Origin: CAZSDP01 sp964605665
GTDB taxonomy: Bacteria; Planctomycetota; UBA8108; UBA1146
Length of the DNA stretch: 64,000 nucleotides
Assembly (NCBI GenBank): GCA_964605665.1
Contig: CAZSDP010000012.1
Location: 59,487 to 123,486, forward strand
Reading direction: 5' to 3'
Shown here: in pieces, positions 43,222 to 52,273 of the stretch
How positions within the stretch are numbered: the stretch's first letter is position 1
Layout: the number at the start of each line of letters is the position of its first letter
Translations under genes and position numbers: made by a program
The notes under the pieces: model-generated
The model's input: the letters and a program-made list of their open reading frames with translations, nothing else
The model's database searches: none
Told to the model about the DNA's origin: nothing

Positions 43222-45852
43222 TCATGGACAGAGTTGGTTGCCAGTGCAAGTCAGACTGTCCGGAGTGGGATCTTCGCCACAGGCCGTTGGTGCGGGAATT
43301 GGTAGGCCGCCTCCAAAGAGAAATGCCAATCCGAAGATCGGATCAGAAATGTCGAGAAGACCATCGTCATTGGTGTCCGCCGCCGACTCGCAGCCGAGTG
43401 GGCCTTGCGAGAAGAGAAATGCCAAACTGACGACCGGATCGCTGACGTCGACCGACCCATCCCCATTCACATCACCTCGCACAAATTGGACTCCCAATTC
43501 TGCCGAGACGGAAACATCGGTCACCGCCCACCAGTAGCGATTACCAGCACTCGAGAAGCGGAATGCAAACCTGACGTCAGACTCCCCGGCTGCTGCGGGA
43601 ACGTGCAAAATGCGATCTGAGTACACGGGATCCTCAGGGATCCCGGCAGCTCCCAAGGCATAGGAAAAGAGCGCGGGTTGGAATGTCTGTCCACCATCGA
43701 GACTCAGCAAGACCTCCTCGGTCGAGCTGGGATCGATGCGCAATTCACTCCGATAGTGCAGGTAGACCTCAGTCGCACCTGATGCATCGATCGGTGGCGT
43801 GATCAGGTACTCGTCTTCGGCGGGATCGGGATTGCAATCAGAGTCGAGGATTGCAAAGTTCACCCCGAGACGATGGAGCCCTCCTCCTCCTTGGTAGGGG
43901 AATGCGGTTCCATTCGCGCTGATCGAGCGATCGCAAGGGTCACTCGTATTCCACGTGTTGAGTCCTGAATTCAAACCGGAGATCGACCAATTGGCGGGGA
44001 TCCCTGCAGTGAAGGACTCATTGGCTAGCAGTGTTGCTGAGCCTCCAGTGCGCATCGGTAGATCATCGACAATCACATTGTCGATGGCGATCCACCAATC
44101 CCAACTCGGTTCGAAATGCCGAAATCGTACCCTGACACTCGGCTGATTCGCGGCGGTCGAAGAAATGTCGAGGTCGAGCCGTCCAAAAAATCCATCCGCA
44201 TTGGCAATGGTCACAAAAGGAGCTGCTTCTGTACGTGAGGGAGCGACTCGCAAGAAGTGCGTGACCCAGTTCAGTCCGTTGTTAGTCGTGACGTCGACGT
44301 AAAAGACCGCTTTTCCGTTGTTGTTCAAAACTGCGGAGACGTCGGCGTGAAGTCCGACTGTCGTCAATCCAGTACAGTTGATACTGGGACTCCACAAGTC
44401 ATATGACATTCCACTGCCGGTGGGGTTTTCCAGAGAACTACTCCCCCCGAAGTCGGAATTCGAAGAGACGAATGAGCCCCGCGATGGTGTGCCATCGATC
44501 GTCGCAGGATTGAGAATCCCGCCCGGATTCTCCACCGACCAGGTCGCAGCTTCGAGGGGGTTTGCGACATCGATCCGCGACCAGCCGGCAGCGACGAGTT
44601 CACCGTCATTCGAGTAGCTATCGAAGTTGTCGAAGAATCGAACATCTCCCGGTGAAACGACCGCTCGGGTGGCGAGCTCATCGCAGGACGGAGCATCGGG
44701 GCCTCCCACGGGGGTGAGCGAATATTCGAGAACCTGGTGCCAGCGCCCACTCAAGCTGAGAGAGTCGACGTAGGAGTTGCTGCTGACTGGCAAGGTCGCG
44801 ATCAGAGTGCCGTTACGGCGCAGTTCATATTGATCGACGTCAAGCGTTGGTCCACCAGCGATCCAGGTGAGCGCGACGCTTTGATGGGCGCCGCCCACCT
44901 CGGCCTGTAGTGACCGTGCGCAGGTGACGCAGTCCAACTCTGAGTTCGGTGGGTTCCCAGAGAGTCCCACTGAATTCCCGTCCCAGGCCCAGTCTTGAGG
45001 AACGGGAATACCGAGAAAATCGAAGACGGTGGCGGGTACATCGACAATCTCCGGAGCAGGACTGATCGTGGTCCCGACGGCGGATGCGGATCCGCTCACC
45101 AAAAAGAAAATGGTGCGCTCAGCGTTGGTGTTCCCACCATGTCCAGTTCCCAGCCCGCCATGATCGGTCGAACAGATCACGAGCCAATCTTCGGAAGAAA
45201 AGGTGGGACGACTGGTGACGGCGTTCCACACCTCGACGAGGTGTCCATCGACATTTTCGATCGCGTTGAGGTAAGGAGGGTTGGCGGGAGAAAAGCCCGA
45301 TCCATGGCCAGTCCCATCGACTTGATCGAAGTGAAGAAACAAGATGTCGGGATCGCCGCTTTGCAACAGGTCGACCGCTGCTGCCGAGACACCAGGATCA
45401 CTACTCACTGAAGTCACGAGATCGGAATCCGAGACGATTTCTGAATTGATCGGAGACCAGTGGACGATGGAGGCTGTAAACAGATTTGGGCAGCTCTCCT
45501 TGATCCGGGTAAAGAAGTGCGGAAATGCGATGAAATTCGAGCCTGAGAACGAGTTGTCATCAACTCCATGTTTGTCGCGGCCCACCCCGGTCAACATGCT
45601 CGACCAACCGGGGCCACTCAGGGTGATGTCACCTGCTTGAGCGGTCGCACTGTAGGCGCCGTTTGCGATCCAAGCGTCGATTTGAGGCGTGTTCGCCGCA
45701 GCGAGAGCGTCCGGTCGAACTCCGTCGATACCGACGATCATCACCTTTCGCTTCGGAAGGCCTGATTGAGCTTGGACCGGTTTTGCGCCGAAACATAGAG
45801 CGGTCAATATCAGGGTGAGGACGAGCCAGGTTCTCTGCTGACGGGAAGACAT
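43222..45852 (-). CDS. Secreted type I phosphodiesterase with dockerin-like tail
   Basis: The 876-residue protein has a signal peptide (LVLTLILTALCFGAKPVQA), then an alkaline-phosphatase-superfamily domain of the nucleotide pyrophosphatase type (about 30-330): MIVGIDGVRPDAL with the first metal Asp, SGPGWSSMLTGV around the nucleophile, and STDHGGLGTGHGG with metal Asp/His. A middle region has fibronectin-like and jelly-roll-like beta segments. The tail has two calcium-loop repeats (RGDVNGDGSVDVSDPVVSL and DTNDDGLLDISDPIFGL), as in the esterase at 24506. GGAGGT precedes ATG 45852. The substrate is unknown. Confidence 0.83.
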   Translation of the reverse strand: MSSRQQRTWLVLTLILTALCFGAKPVQAQSGLPKRKVMIVGIDGVRPDALAAANTPQIDAWIANGAYSATAQAGDITLSGPGWSSMLTGVGRDKHGVDDNSFSGSNFIAFPHFFTRIKESCPNLFTASIVHWSPINSEIVSDSDLVTSVSSDPGVSAAAVDLLQSGDPDILFLHFDQVDGTGHGSGFSPANPPYLNAIENVDGHLVEVWNAVTSRPTFSSEDWLVICSTDHGGLGTGHGGNTNAERTIFFLVSGSASAVGTTISPAPEIVDVPATVFDFLGIPVPQDWAWDGNSVGLSGNPPNSELDCVTCARSLQAEVGGAHQSVALTWIAGGPTLDVDQYELRRNGTLIATLPVSSNSYVDSLSLSGRWHQVLEYSLTPVGGPDAPSCDELATRAVVSPGDVRFFDNFDSYSNDGELVAAGWSRIDVANPLEAATWSVENPGGILNPATIDGTPSRGSFVSSNSDFGGSSSLENPTGSGMSYDLWSPSINCTGLTTVGLHADVSAVLNNNGKAVFYVDVTTNNGLNWVTHFLRVAPSRTEAAPFVTIANADGFFGRLDLDISSTAANQPSVRVRFRHFEPSWDWWIAIDNVIVDDLPMRTGGSATLLANESFTAGIPANWSISGLNSGLNTWNTSDPCDRSISANGTAFPYQGGGGLHRLGVNFAILDSDCNPDPAEDEYLITPPIDASGATEVYLHYRSELRIDPSSTEEVLLSLDGGQTFQPALFSYALGAAGIPEDPVYSDRILHVPAAAGESDVRFAFRFSSAGNRYWWAVTDVSVSAELGVQFVRGDVNGDGSVDVSDPVVSLAFLFSQGPLGCESAADTNDDGLLDISDPIFGLAFLFGGGLPIPAPTACGEDPTPDSLTCTGNQLCP

Positions 45853-46219
45853 GAGCACCTCCATAGTTCTCAGGGGAATGCTCCGATCATAGCAGTTCAG
45901 CGGAGTCGATGGAGTCTTCGTCGTCGTCGGTGGGTCGAGTTGGGCAGGGACCCGGTCAATACTGTCCCGCCTGACCACACTTGGCACGGTTTGGTAGGTT
46001 GAGCGTCATCAGGAGAGAACGCAGAGAAAGAGGCGATGTGAGGTGTCGGCAGCCATCAGGAGGATTCACCTTCAAGAAGATCGAATGCTCTCGGCTCTCC
46101 TCGATCGAGGCCGCATTCTCTGAACAACAAGAACTCCGGGCATCGCGGAGGTGATGCTCGGAGTTCTTGTAGCGGTCTTTGTAAAAGAAGTCGGCTGACT
46201 TTCCCAATCGAGGGAGTTG
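45853..46219. other. Intergenic region with minus-strand terminator
   Basis: No gene is seen. The part next to the phosphodiesterase should hold its promoter; the part at 46128-46169 is the terminator of the upstream minus-strand gene. Confidence 0.5.
46120..46169 (-). terminator. Intrinsic terminator of the zinc-ribbon operon
   Basis: Arms 46153-46169 and 46128-46144 pair over 17 positions with one G-T pair; the minus strand continues TTGTTC. It lies about 50 bases beyond the stop of the 46220-46822 gene. Confidence 0.7.
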
Positions 46220-46822
46220 TTACTTCTTATCGGTCTTCTTGATTCCTCGCACAATTGCTGCGAGCCCTGCCTTGTGCTGATCCATCGTTGAAGTCGGTCC
46301 GGTGATTTTGATGAAGTAGGGGCCCTGCTTCGTTTCGACGATGATCGCGAACATCCGCGCGTCGTCGATCGGCTTTTGGGCGGGCCGCCCAGGCATCGCT
46401 GCGGGTGCGTACTTCCCGTGGACCGAGAGCGTTGTGACTGATAAGCCACTGACGGTCACCTTGTACTCCTGCGAGAAGTCAGCGTCACTTCTTCCTTCAG
46501 GCTTTTGAAACTGAGACTTCCAGCGCGCTAAATTCGCCTGCACCGTTCCGCCTTGTCCTTCACCGAAGTAGAAGACCGCTAACTCTGCTGGAGCGATTTT
46601 CTTCTTGGAGTTGGGCAGTTTCGCTTGGACGAGCCTCATACGATTCGATGGAGCTTCCTGAATCCAGCCCTTGGCCAGAGGGAACGAGAAGGGCCCGAGA
46701 CTCGCGGGCGTTTCCTTTTCGAGAGTGCGAGGGAACGAATCCTTCGGCCGCGAGTCTTGAGCGTTCAGGCTTGAACCGAGGAGAAGAGCGGAGAGGGCAA
46801 TCCCGACGAAGAGACGGATCAT
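46220..46822 (-). CDS. Secreted protein of unknown function
   Basis: The 200-residue protein has a signal peptide (LFVGIALSALLLGSSLNAQ) and a globular domain with no recognised family; it resembles PsbP/MxaD-like alpha/beta pieces only in general pattern (YFIKITGPTSTMDQHKAGLA near the end is typical of 'how much of a signal is lost' DUF1795-type folds). The mature N-terminus starts QDSRP, the same as the cytochrome at 4204. Its ATG overlaps the stop of the zinc-ribbon gene (TGATG). Confidence 0.6.
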   Translation of the reverse strand: MIRLFVGIALSALLLGSSLNAQDSRPKDSFPRTLEKETPASLGPFSFPLAKGWIQEAPSNRMRLVQAKLPNSKKKIAPAELAVFYFGEGQGGTVQANLARWKSQFQKPEGRSDADFSQEYKVTVSGLSVTTLSVHGKYAPAAMPGRPAQKPIDDARMFAIIVETKQGPYFIKITGPTSTMDQHKAGLAAIVRGIKKTDKK

Positions 46823-46995
46823 CAGTGATTCCTTTCGGTGTCCTTTGGGGGAGAGGGACAGGCCTGTTCACCCTCGCAGCAAGGAGCGACGTTCGTTCCA
46901 CAGTTCGAGCACTGAGCATGACCATGAACCTGAATGAGAGGCGCTGGTACTCCGCAATGCAAGCAATGCGGTAAAGATCTATCTTCTTGAAACAA
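46822..46995 (-). CDS. 57-residue zinc-ribbon protein
   Basis: The frame starts at TTG 46995, with AAGGG upstream, and ends in TGA overlapping the next ATG. The product has HCLHCGVPAPL, then QCSNCGTNVAPCCEGE: two CxxC knuckles that should bind one zinc, and a following CC pair. This pattern recurs in short uncharacterised bacterial proteins. The frame is too short and its start too weak for routine gene calling, but the cysteine spacing and the overlap argue that it is real. It is coupled to the secreted protein gene. Confidence 0.65.
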   Translation of the reverse strand: MFQEDRSLPHCLHCGVPAPLIQVHGHAQCSNCGTNVAPCCEGEQACPSPPKDTERNH

Positions 46996-47101
46996 AGAGA
47001 CCCTTCCCAGGCACGGCTCCCCTCAATTGAGAGAGCAGTATCAAGGGGTGGATCGAAGAGGTCCAGGGGTGAATGAAGAGATCTTCGAATTGACTCGCAG
47101 C

Positions 47102-48133
47102 TCAGCGCAGCGATTCAGTCGAAAGCTCCGACCCTCCGGTGAGCAGGTAGATCCCGAAAGTCCCCAACCAATGAGTTCCGGCATAGTGTTGAGGGTCGAT
47201 CGAGGCGAGTCCCTCGCGGCGGTGCTGGTCTGCTGCGGTCATCAAACAAGGAGTGCGAGGGTCTTCGGTTCCCAAAGCACGACCGATCGCAGCCAGCATC
47301 CATGATCGGCTCAGGTTCAATCCGATTCGGTGGGAAATGTGCCCATCCGAGGGGTCAGGACAACTCACCGGCAAGAACCACTCCTGGTCTGAATTGGTGG
47401 GGATCTGCGGGAGTAGTTGAGTGAGCCAATTTGAGAATTTCGCTCGAGGAAGTACCCGGCGCATCAGATCTGAGGCCCCCAGTGTTGGCGAGAGAAAGTC
47501 ATGATTCGAGGGCTCGAAGTGTAGAGGTGCCGAGTGATCGCTTTCGTGTAACCGCAGGGTGGTTTCGATGAGAGCCGTTTCGAAAGCGCCCTCTCGCAAA
47601 ATGCGACTGGCATCGAGCATCAGACCGAGGGCGAATGCCGATTGATCGTGTTGTCCACTTCGAACCGGATCAGATAGCCTTCGGAGATATCCCTGACTGT
47701 TCTCGATGCATCGGGTCGAGAGCGGTTCGATTGCCGAGAGCCACCGGGTACCGGTGTCACCGATCGCTTGCAATTCAGCAGTGAGAAGTAGGAGCCAGGC
47801 GATGCCATATGGCATTTCGAAATAGGGGCGCTTTCTGAAGTAGGAGAGCTCTCCCTCAATTTTGTCGCTGGTTAAGGAAGCATCGAGTGCTGCGAAACAG
47901 CGTTGGCGCAGAGTTTCGTCGGGAGTGACCCGTGCGACTCGAGCCAAAGACCAGTGGCCGTGGACCGAGGAGTGCCAATCGAAAGATCCAAAAAACGCCG
48001 GGTGCATCTCTCGTGGCGGTGCAAGATCATCGTCCGCTGAGAGGCTGTGTCGAATATGGTTTGGATACTCTCGGTGAATGCAATCGAGAATGAGATTCGC
48101 TAAGAATGTGATCGTATCCGAGTTCTGATTCAT
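47102..48133 (-). CDS. DUF2891 family protein
   Basis: The 343-residue protein has the DUF2891 signature EMHPAFFGSFDWHSSVHGHW near residue 45 and the C-terminal SRSWMLAAIGRALG and HYAGTHWLGTFGIYLL. The alpha/alpha-barrel-like pattern suggests a glycoside- or acid-processing enzyme, but no activity is established. No signal peptide is present. It is 50 bases downstream of the esterase gene, probably co-transcribed. Confidence 0.83.
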   Translation of the reverse strand: MNQNSDTITFLANLILDCIHREYPNHIRHSLSADDDLAPPREMHPAFFGSFDWHSSVHGHWSLARVARVTPDETLRQRCFAALDASLTSDKIEGELSYFRKRPYFEMPYGIAWLLLLTAELQAIGDTGTRWLSAIEPLSTRCIENSQGYLRRLSDPVRSGQHDQSAFALGLMLDASRILREGAFETALIETTLRLHESDHSAPLHFEPSNHDFLSPTLGASDLMRRVLPRAKFSNWLTQLLPQIPTNSDQEWFLPVSCPDPSDGHISHRIGLNLSRSWMLAAIGRALGTEDPRTPCLMTAADQHRREGLASIDPQHYAGTHWLGTFGIYLLTGGSELSTESLR

Positions 48134-48183
48134 CGCGGTTTTCTTGTTCCATGCCGAGAGTCAATCGGTGATTTGAAAGCGGC

Positions 48184-49503
48184 TCAATCATGCGAGGAAT
48201 CGGCGAGTGCTGCGACATCGATCTGCACTTTTGCTGAGTAGAGCAGTTCTCGGTCTTCGCGAGCTCGCCACGATTCAACGATGACCTTGGAATCTTCTTT
48301 CACCCGATCTTTGAACGCGGGCATACCGTTGACCTCGATCTCGACTTTGCTCTTCAGTTTGATCAGCTTCTCGTCGAGAAACACCGTGATTTTCGAAGCA
48401 CCCTCAGTTTCGATCGAGATCTTGTTCCGCTTGCCGATCGTCGCGGTCACCGTCGCAGGACTCTCTCCTTCGAATTCATCGATTCGAATCCAATAGCATT
48501 GATTCATGTACTCCCCAAAGGAGTGGAATCGAATCCCCCGCGGGTGTGGATTGCGCACTTTTTTGAGCATCCACGAGGAGAGGCTCTTCATGATCGTTCC
48601 CTCTGGGCGCATGTCGAGAAAGTGAGATCCACGCGGCACTTCGACGTACTCGTGCGGAACTCGCAATTTGCGCAATTCGTCTCTGGTCATCCGGTCGAAG
48701 CGCGGAGATACGGTGTTGTCGGAATCTCCATGGATGAAATAGAAGGGGAGTTGGATGGCGTTGGGGACCAACTTGCGAATCTGATCGTCGCGTTCTATTT
48801 GATACTCGCGCATCGAGATTCCCCCCGCAACCGGAGCAGCTGCGGCAAAGCGGTCGGGAAAACGCAGTCCTAGATTCCAACTTCCGAAGCCACCCATCGA
48901 GTAACCGCTGATGTAAACGCGATTCTCGTGGATGGGAAACTCCTTCTTCAGCTGCGAGAGTGCGGTGAGCGCGAATCCCTCAGGGCGGTAACTCCACCAG
49001 TGCATCAGTTGATCTGAGGTCTCATTCCAATCTTCGTTCTTGGTCTTACCCAACTTCTGGGCGGTGGGCGCAGCGATGATCAGCCCTGCTCGCTCCGCGA
49101 GCTTTTGGTAATACTCAATCAACTGACCACCATTACCTTGTAGCCCGTGAAGAAGGATCAACACCCCACTTGGTTTGCGAGGCACGTAGAGGTAGAGGTC
49201 TGTTTCCCGACCGAAACCATCGTCGAGATCGCGCCTCGACTGACCGGGGAGAAACTTCGCCAACTTGCGCCCTTTGCGGAGTTCTTTGAGAAGAGTCTTC
49301 GGCTTCCGTTCGGCGAGCTCGTCAAACTTCCCGGCATCGATCAGTTCATATGCAGTTGGTTTGGCCGGGGCGGCGACTGGAGTCAGTGGGGCTGACGCCT
49401 CGACGGCCTGGGGGATCGCCGGTGCGAGTGGACCACCGGTGGGGGTTGGCTGGGTCGCGAACAGGATGGCGGCGAGGGTGATCCAGAACATTTGAAGGTC
49501 CAT
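48184..49503 (-). CDS. Secreted alpha/beta-hydrolase (esterase-like)
   Basis: The 439-residue protein has an N-terminal signal (MFWITLAAILFATQPTPT), a Pro/Ala linker, and an alpha/beta-hydrolase domain (about 110-330): oxyanion segment LILLHGLQGNGG, nucleophile elbow SGYSMGGFGSW, Asp in HGDSDNTVSPR and His in RGSHFLD. The last 100 residues are beta-rich. Prolyl-oligopeptidase-like and PHB-depolymerase-like families are the closest types. ATG 49503 or 49491 are both possible starts. Confidence 0.72.
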   Translation of the reverse strand: MDLQMFWITLAAILFATQPTPTGGPLAPAIPQAVEASAPLTPVAAPAKPTAYELIDAGKFDELAERKPKTLLKELRKGRKLAKFLPGQSRRDLDDGFGRETDLYLYVPRKPSGVLILLHGLQGNGGQLIEYYQKLAERAGLIIAAPTAQKLGKTKNEDWNETSDQLMHWWSYRPEGFALTALSQLKKEFPIHENRVYISGYSMGGFGSWNLGLRFPDRFAAAAPVAGGISMREYQIERDDQIRKLVPNAIQLPFYFIHGDSDNTVSPRFDRMTRDELRKLRVPHEYVEVPRGSHFLDMRPEGTIMKSLSSWMLKKVRNPHPRGIRFHSFGEYMNQCYWIRIDEFEGESPATVTATIGKRNKISIETEGASKITVFLDEKLIKLKSKVEIEVNGMPAFKDRVKEDSKVIVESWRAREDRELLYSAKVQIDVAALADSSHD

Positions 49504-49659
49504 TTCAAAAAGGTACTGGGCGACGCATCGGGGTGAAATCGCTCCGCATTCGGGCCTGATCGGTGCTTTCCGACCGGTGAAGATACTGTCCCAGAGATCC
49601 TGGGTCGACCAGGAGCTTGGGTGGAGCATTCGATTTCTGTGTCGGGAGCTGGTCGGCAT

Positions 49660-49765
49660 GCTACGATCTCCCCTTCCTCAGCGGCGAGGAATTGCCGCTA
49701 GACCCCTCTTGGATCGAATTGAGATCTGAGGAAGAAAGAGCGCGCCGTCGAATAGCGAGTGATCC
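49660..49765. other. Divergent promoter region
   Basis: The region lies between the esterase (minus) and rimO (plus). No operator or promoter boxes were certain. Confidence 0.3.
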
Positions 49766-51109
49766 GTGAAACCGATCTCCGTACATATGGTCAGCCTGGG
49801 CTGCCCAAAGAATCTGGTCGATTCCGAGGTGATTCTCGGTCGTGTCGGGGCGGAGGGCTTCATCGTCTCTCCCGATCCAGAGACCGCAGATGTGTTGATG
49901 GTCAACACCTGCGGATTCATCGAGGCCGCGAAGCAGGAGTCGATCGATCACATCCTAGAATTGACCTCCTTCAAAGAGGAGGATCCAGCCAAGCGGGTGG
50001 TAGTTGCCGGATGCTTGGGACAGCGATACCCAGACGAGCTGAAGAGTGAAATTCCAGAGATCGATGCGATCGTCGGTCTCTCCGAGTACTCGCGGATGCC
50101 GGAGATCCTGACTGAGTTGGTCACCGAAGCGCGACTGGATCATCCAGTCCAGGTTCAGGAACCGAATCACCCCGCTTACTCTGAAGGCTCCCGACTTCGA
50201 TTGACTCCCTCTCATTCCGCATATTTGCGCATCAGTGAAGGGTGTGACAATCCGTGCACCTTCTGTTCGATTCCCAGCTTCCGCGGACGGTTTCGTTCCA
50301 AGTCGGTCGAGGTGGTGCTCGATGAAGCGCGTGAGCTGATCGATAGCGGTGCCACCGAGATCAATTTGATTTCTCAAGACCTGACCAGTTACGGCTACGA
50401 TCTCGATTCCGATTATCACCTTCCGCGACTCCTCGAAGAACTCGATGGTGTGGAAGGACTGCGTTGGATTCGTCTTCTGTACACCTACCCCTACAAGTTC
50501 TCCAATGCGATGATCGACGCCGTCGCACGTCTCGATCGGGTCATCCCCTATATCGATATGCCGATTCAGCACATCGACGATCTCGTCCTCAAGAGAATGG
50601 GTCGGCGGATGGGTGAGCAGGGCACTCGAGATCTTTTCCGCCGGATGCGAGACCGCATCGAAGACTTGGTCTTGCGGACAACCTTCATCGTCGGGTTTCC
50701 CGGTGAGACCGAAGAGCAGTTTCAAAAACTGGTCGGCTTCGTCGAAGAGATGGAAATCGAACGGGTCGGAGTCTTCGCCTACTCAGACGAGGACGGGACC
50801 CCCGCGGTCAAATTGCCGGAAAAGGTCGACCCAGAGGTGGCAGCGTCGCGCGTCGAGCGCCTGATGCTCGCGCAACAGCAGATCGCTTTTGCCTGGAACA
50901 ATCGCCGCGTCGGCACTGAGCTCGACGTGTTGATCGACGGGATCTACCAGACAGAAACCGACAGCCGCGTCGTGGGTCGCAGCTATGCAGAAGCCCCCGA
51001 GATTGACGGACGAATCTTCCTCCCCGACGGTTGTGGAGCTGCGGGAGACTACGTTCGAGCGAAGATTTCGCGCGTCGAAGGATACGATCTCTTCGCTGAA
51101 CCGATCTGA
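49766..51109 (+). CDS. rimO: Ribosomal protein S12 methylthiotransferase RimO
   Basis: The 447-residue radical-SAM enzyme adds a methylthio group to Asp88 of ribosomal protein S12. The N-terminal UPF0004 domain has SLGCPKNLVDSE and NTCGFIEAAKQES (second cluster cysteines), the radical-SAM motif is SEGCDNPCTFCSIP, and the TRAM domain is at the C-terminus. SLGCPKN, with ELDVLIDG, separates RimO from MiaB. The GTG start is at 49766. pgsA follows 43 bases on. Confidence 0.95.
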   Translation: MKPISVHMVSLGCPKNLVDSEVILGRVGAEGFIVSPDPETADVLMVNTCGFIEAAKQESIDHILELTSFKEEDPAKRVVVAGCLGQRYPDELKSEIPEIDAIVGLSEYSRMPEILTELVTEARLDHPVQVQEPNHPAYSEGSRLRLTPSHSAYLRISEGCDNPCTFCSIPSFRGRFRSKSVEVVLDEARELIDSGATEINLISQDLTSYGYDLDSDYHLPRLLEELDGVEGLRWIRLLYTYPYKFSNAMIDAVARLDRVIPYIDMPIQHIDDLVLKRMGRRMGEQGTRDLFRRMRDRIEDLVLRTTFIVGFPGETEEQFQKLVGFVEEMEIERVGVFAYSDEDGTPAVKLPEKVDPEVAASRVERLMLAQQQIAFAWNNRRVGTELDVLIDGIYQTETDSRVVGRSYAEAPEIDGRIFLPDGCGAAGDYVRAKISRVEGYDLFAEPI

Positions 51110-51152
51110 GCGTCGGCGAGAAGTCGACGATGATCCAGAGAGGGGGGGACTG

Positions 51153-51782
51153 ATGTCGCGACCTGTTTGGTGGAATCTACCTAATCAGCTGACGCTAGGC
51201 CGCATCGTGCTCGCATTCGTATTGTTTGCGCTGCTCGCCCTCGAGATCTCCGAGAACTCTCTCTTCTCCGATCGATCGACCACTCTTTGGTTGTCGATCG
51301 CTCTCTTTGTCGTCTGTGTTTTGACCGATTGGCTCGACGGTCACTATGCGCGGAAACTGAACCAAGTGACCGCCTTCGGTCGAATCGCCGATCCCTTTGC
51401 TGACAAACTCTTGGTGTTGGGGACGCTGATCTTCTTGATCCCCATCTCTCCTTTGATTCCGGCGTGGTTTGTTGTGATCTTGCTCGCGCGCGAGTTTCTG
51501 GTCAGCGGACTCCGCTCTTACATGGAGAGTCAGGGGGTCGCCTTTGGAGCGCGGGGAGGCGGGAAGCTCAAGATGATCTGCCAGTCGTTGATGATTCCAT
51601 TTGTTCTCTTCGTGGAGGCATTCGATCCCGATCGAACCGCAGCAACTGAATCACTGCCGCTCGTTCCCATCGCGCAATTTCTCATCGGCGCCACCTTACT
51701 CATCACCCTGGTTTCGATGATCGATTACATGATCGTTGCGATGAAGGCTGAGCCAGCTCGTGCCGAGGAGTCCTCCCCTTGA
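51153..51782 (+). CDS. pgsA: CDP-diacylglycerol-glycerol-3-phosphate phosphatidyltransferase
   Basis: The 209-residue membrane enzyme makes phosphatidylglycerophosphate. The CDP-alcohol phosphotransferase motif is DWLDGHYARKLNQVTAFGR followed by IADPFADK, with five or six membrane helices. AGGGGGGG precedes ATG 51153. The last four bases overlap pgpA, so the two successive steps of phosphatidylglycerol synthesis are translationally coupled. Confidence 0.93.
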   Translation: MSRPVWWNLPNQLTLGRIVLAFVLFALLALEISENSLFSDRSTTLWLSIALFVVCVLTDWLDGHYARKLNQVTAFGRIADPFADKLLVLGTLIFLIPISPLIPAWFVVILLAREFLVSGLRSYMESQGVAFGARGGGKLKMICQSLMIPFVLFVEAFDPDRTAATESLPLVPIAQFLIGATLLITLVSMIDYMIVAMKAEPARAEESSP

Positions 51783-52273
51783 GCCAAAGACGTCGATTCG
51801 CTTGGTGGGTTCTGACTTTCGGTGGATCGGGGGCCTCCCCCCATGCACCGGGTACGGTCGGGTCGTTGGCGGCAGTCGCGGTGATCGGAGTGCTTTGGGC
51901 CAGTGGTTTTCGGGAGTGGTGGATCCCCCTCCTGTTGGCGTTCCTGATCGGCTGGGCGCATCTGGCGGTGGGCGATCAAATCACCCAGATCTTCGGCAAA
52001 GCTGACCCGGGTGCGGTGGTGAGCGATGAGGTGTGTGGACAATGGGTCGCCCTCTCGGTGCCACTGGTCAGTGGTGTCGGGTGGGGCTGGCCGCTGTTGA
52101 TCGCGTTCGGGCTCTTTCGGCTCTTCGATATCACCAAGATCTGCGGAGTCGGTCGGCTCGAGAAGATCCCCGGCAAGTGGGGAGTCCTTCTCGATGACCT
52201 CCTGGCGGGTGTTTATGCCGGCGTTGTGCTTTGGGCGCTCGACGCACTGGGGGGACTCGAGTTACTCCCCTGA
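51779..52273 (+). CDS. pgpA: Phosphatidylglycerophosphatase A
   Basis: The 164-residue membrane phosphatase removes the phosphate from phosphatidylglycerophosphate. The family motifs GSGASPHAPGTVGSL, VSDEVCGQW and LFDITKICGVGRLE are present. The TTG start overlaps the pgsA stop (TTGA). The 3' end overlaps the convergent MFS gene by 61 bases. Confidence 0.92.
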   Translation: MSQRRRFAWWVLTFGGSGASPHAPGTVGSLAAVAVIGVLWASGFREWWIPLLLAFLIGWAHLAVGDQITQIFGKADPGAVVSDEVCGQWVALSVPLVSGVGWGWPLLIAFGLFRLFDITKICGVGRLEKIPGKWGVLLDDLLAGVYAGVVLWALDALGGLELLP

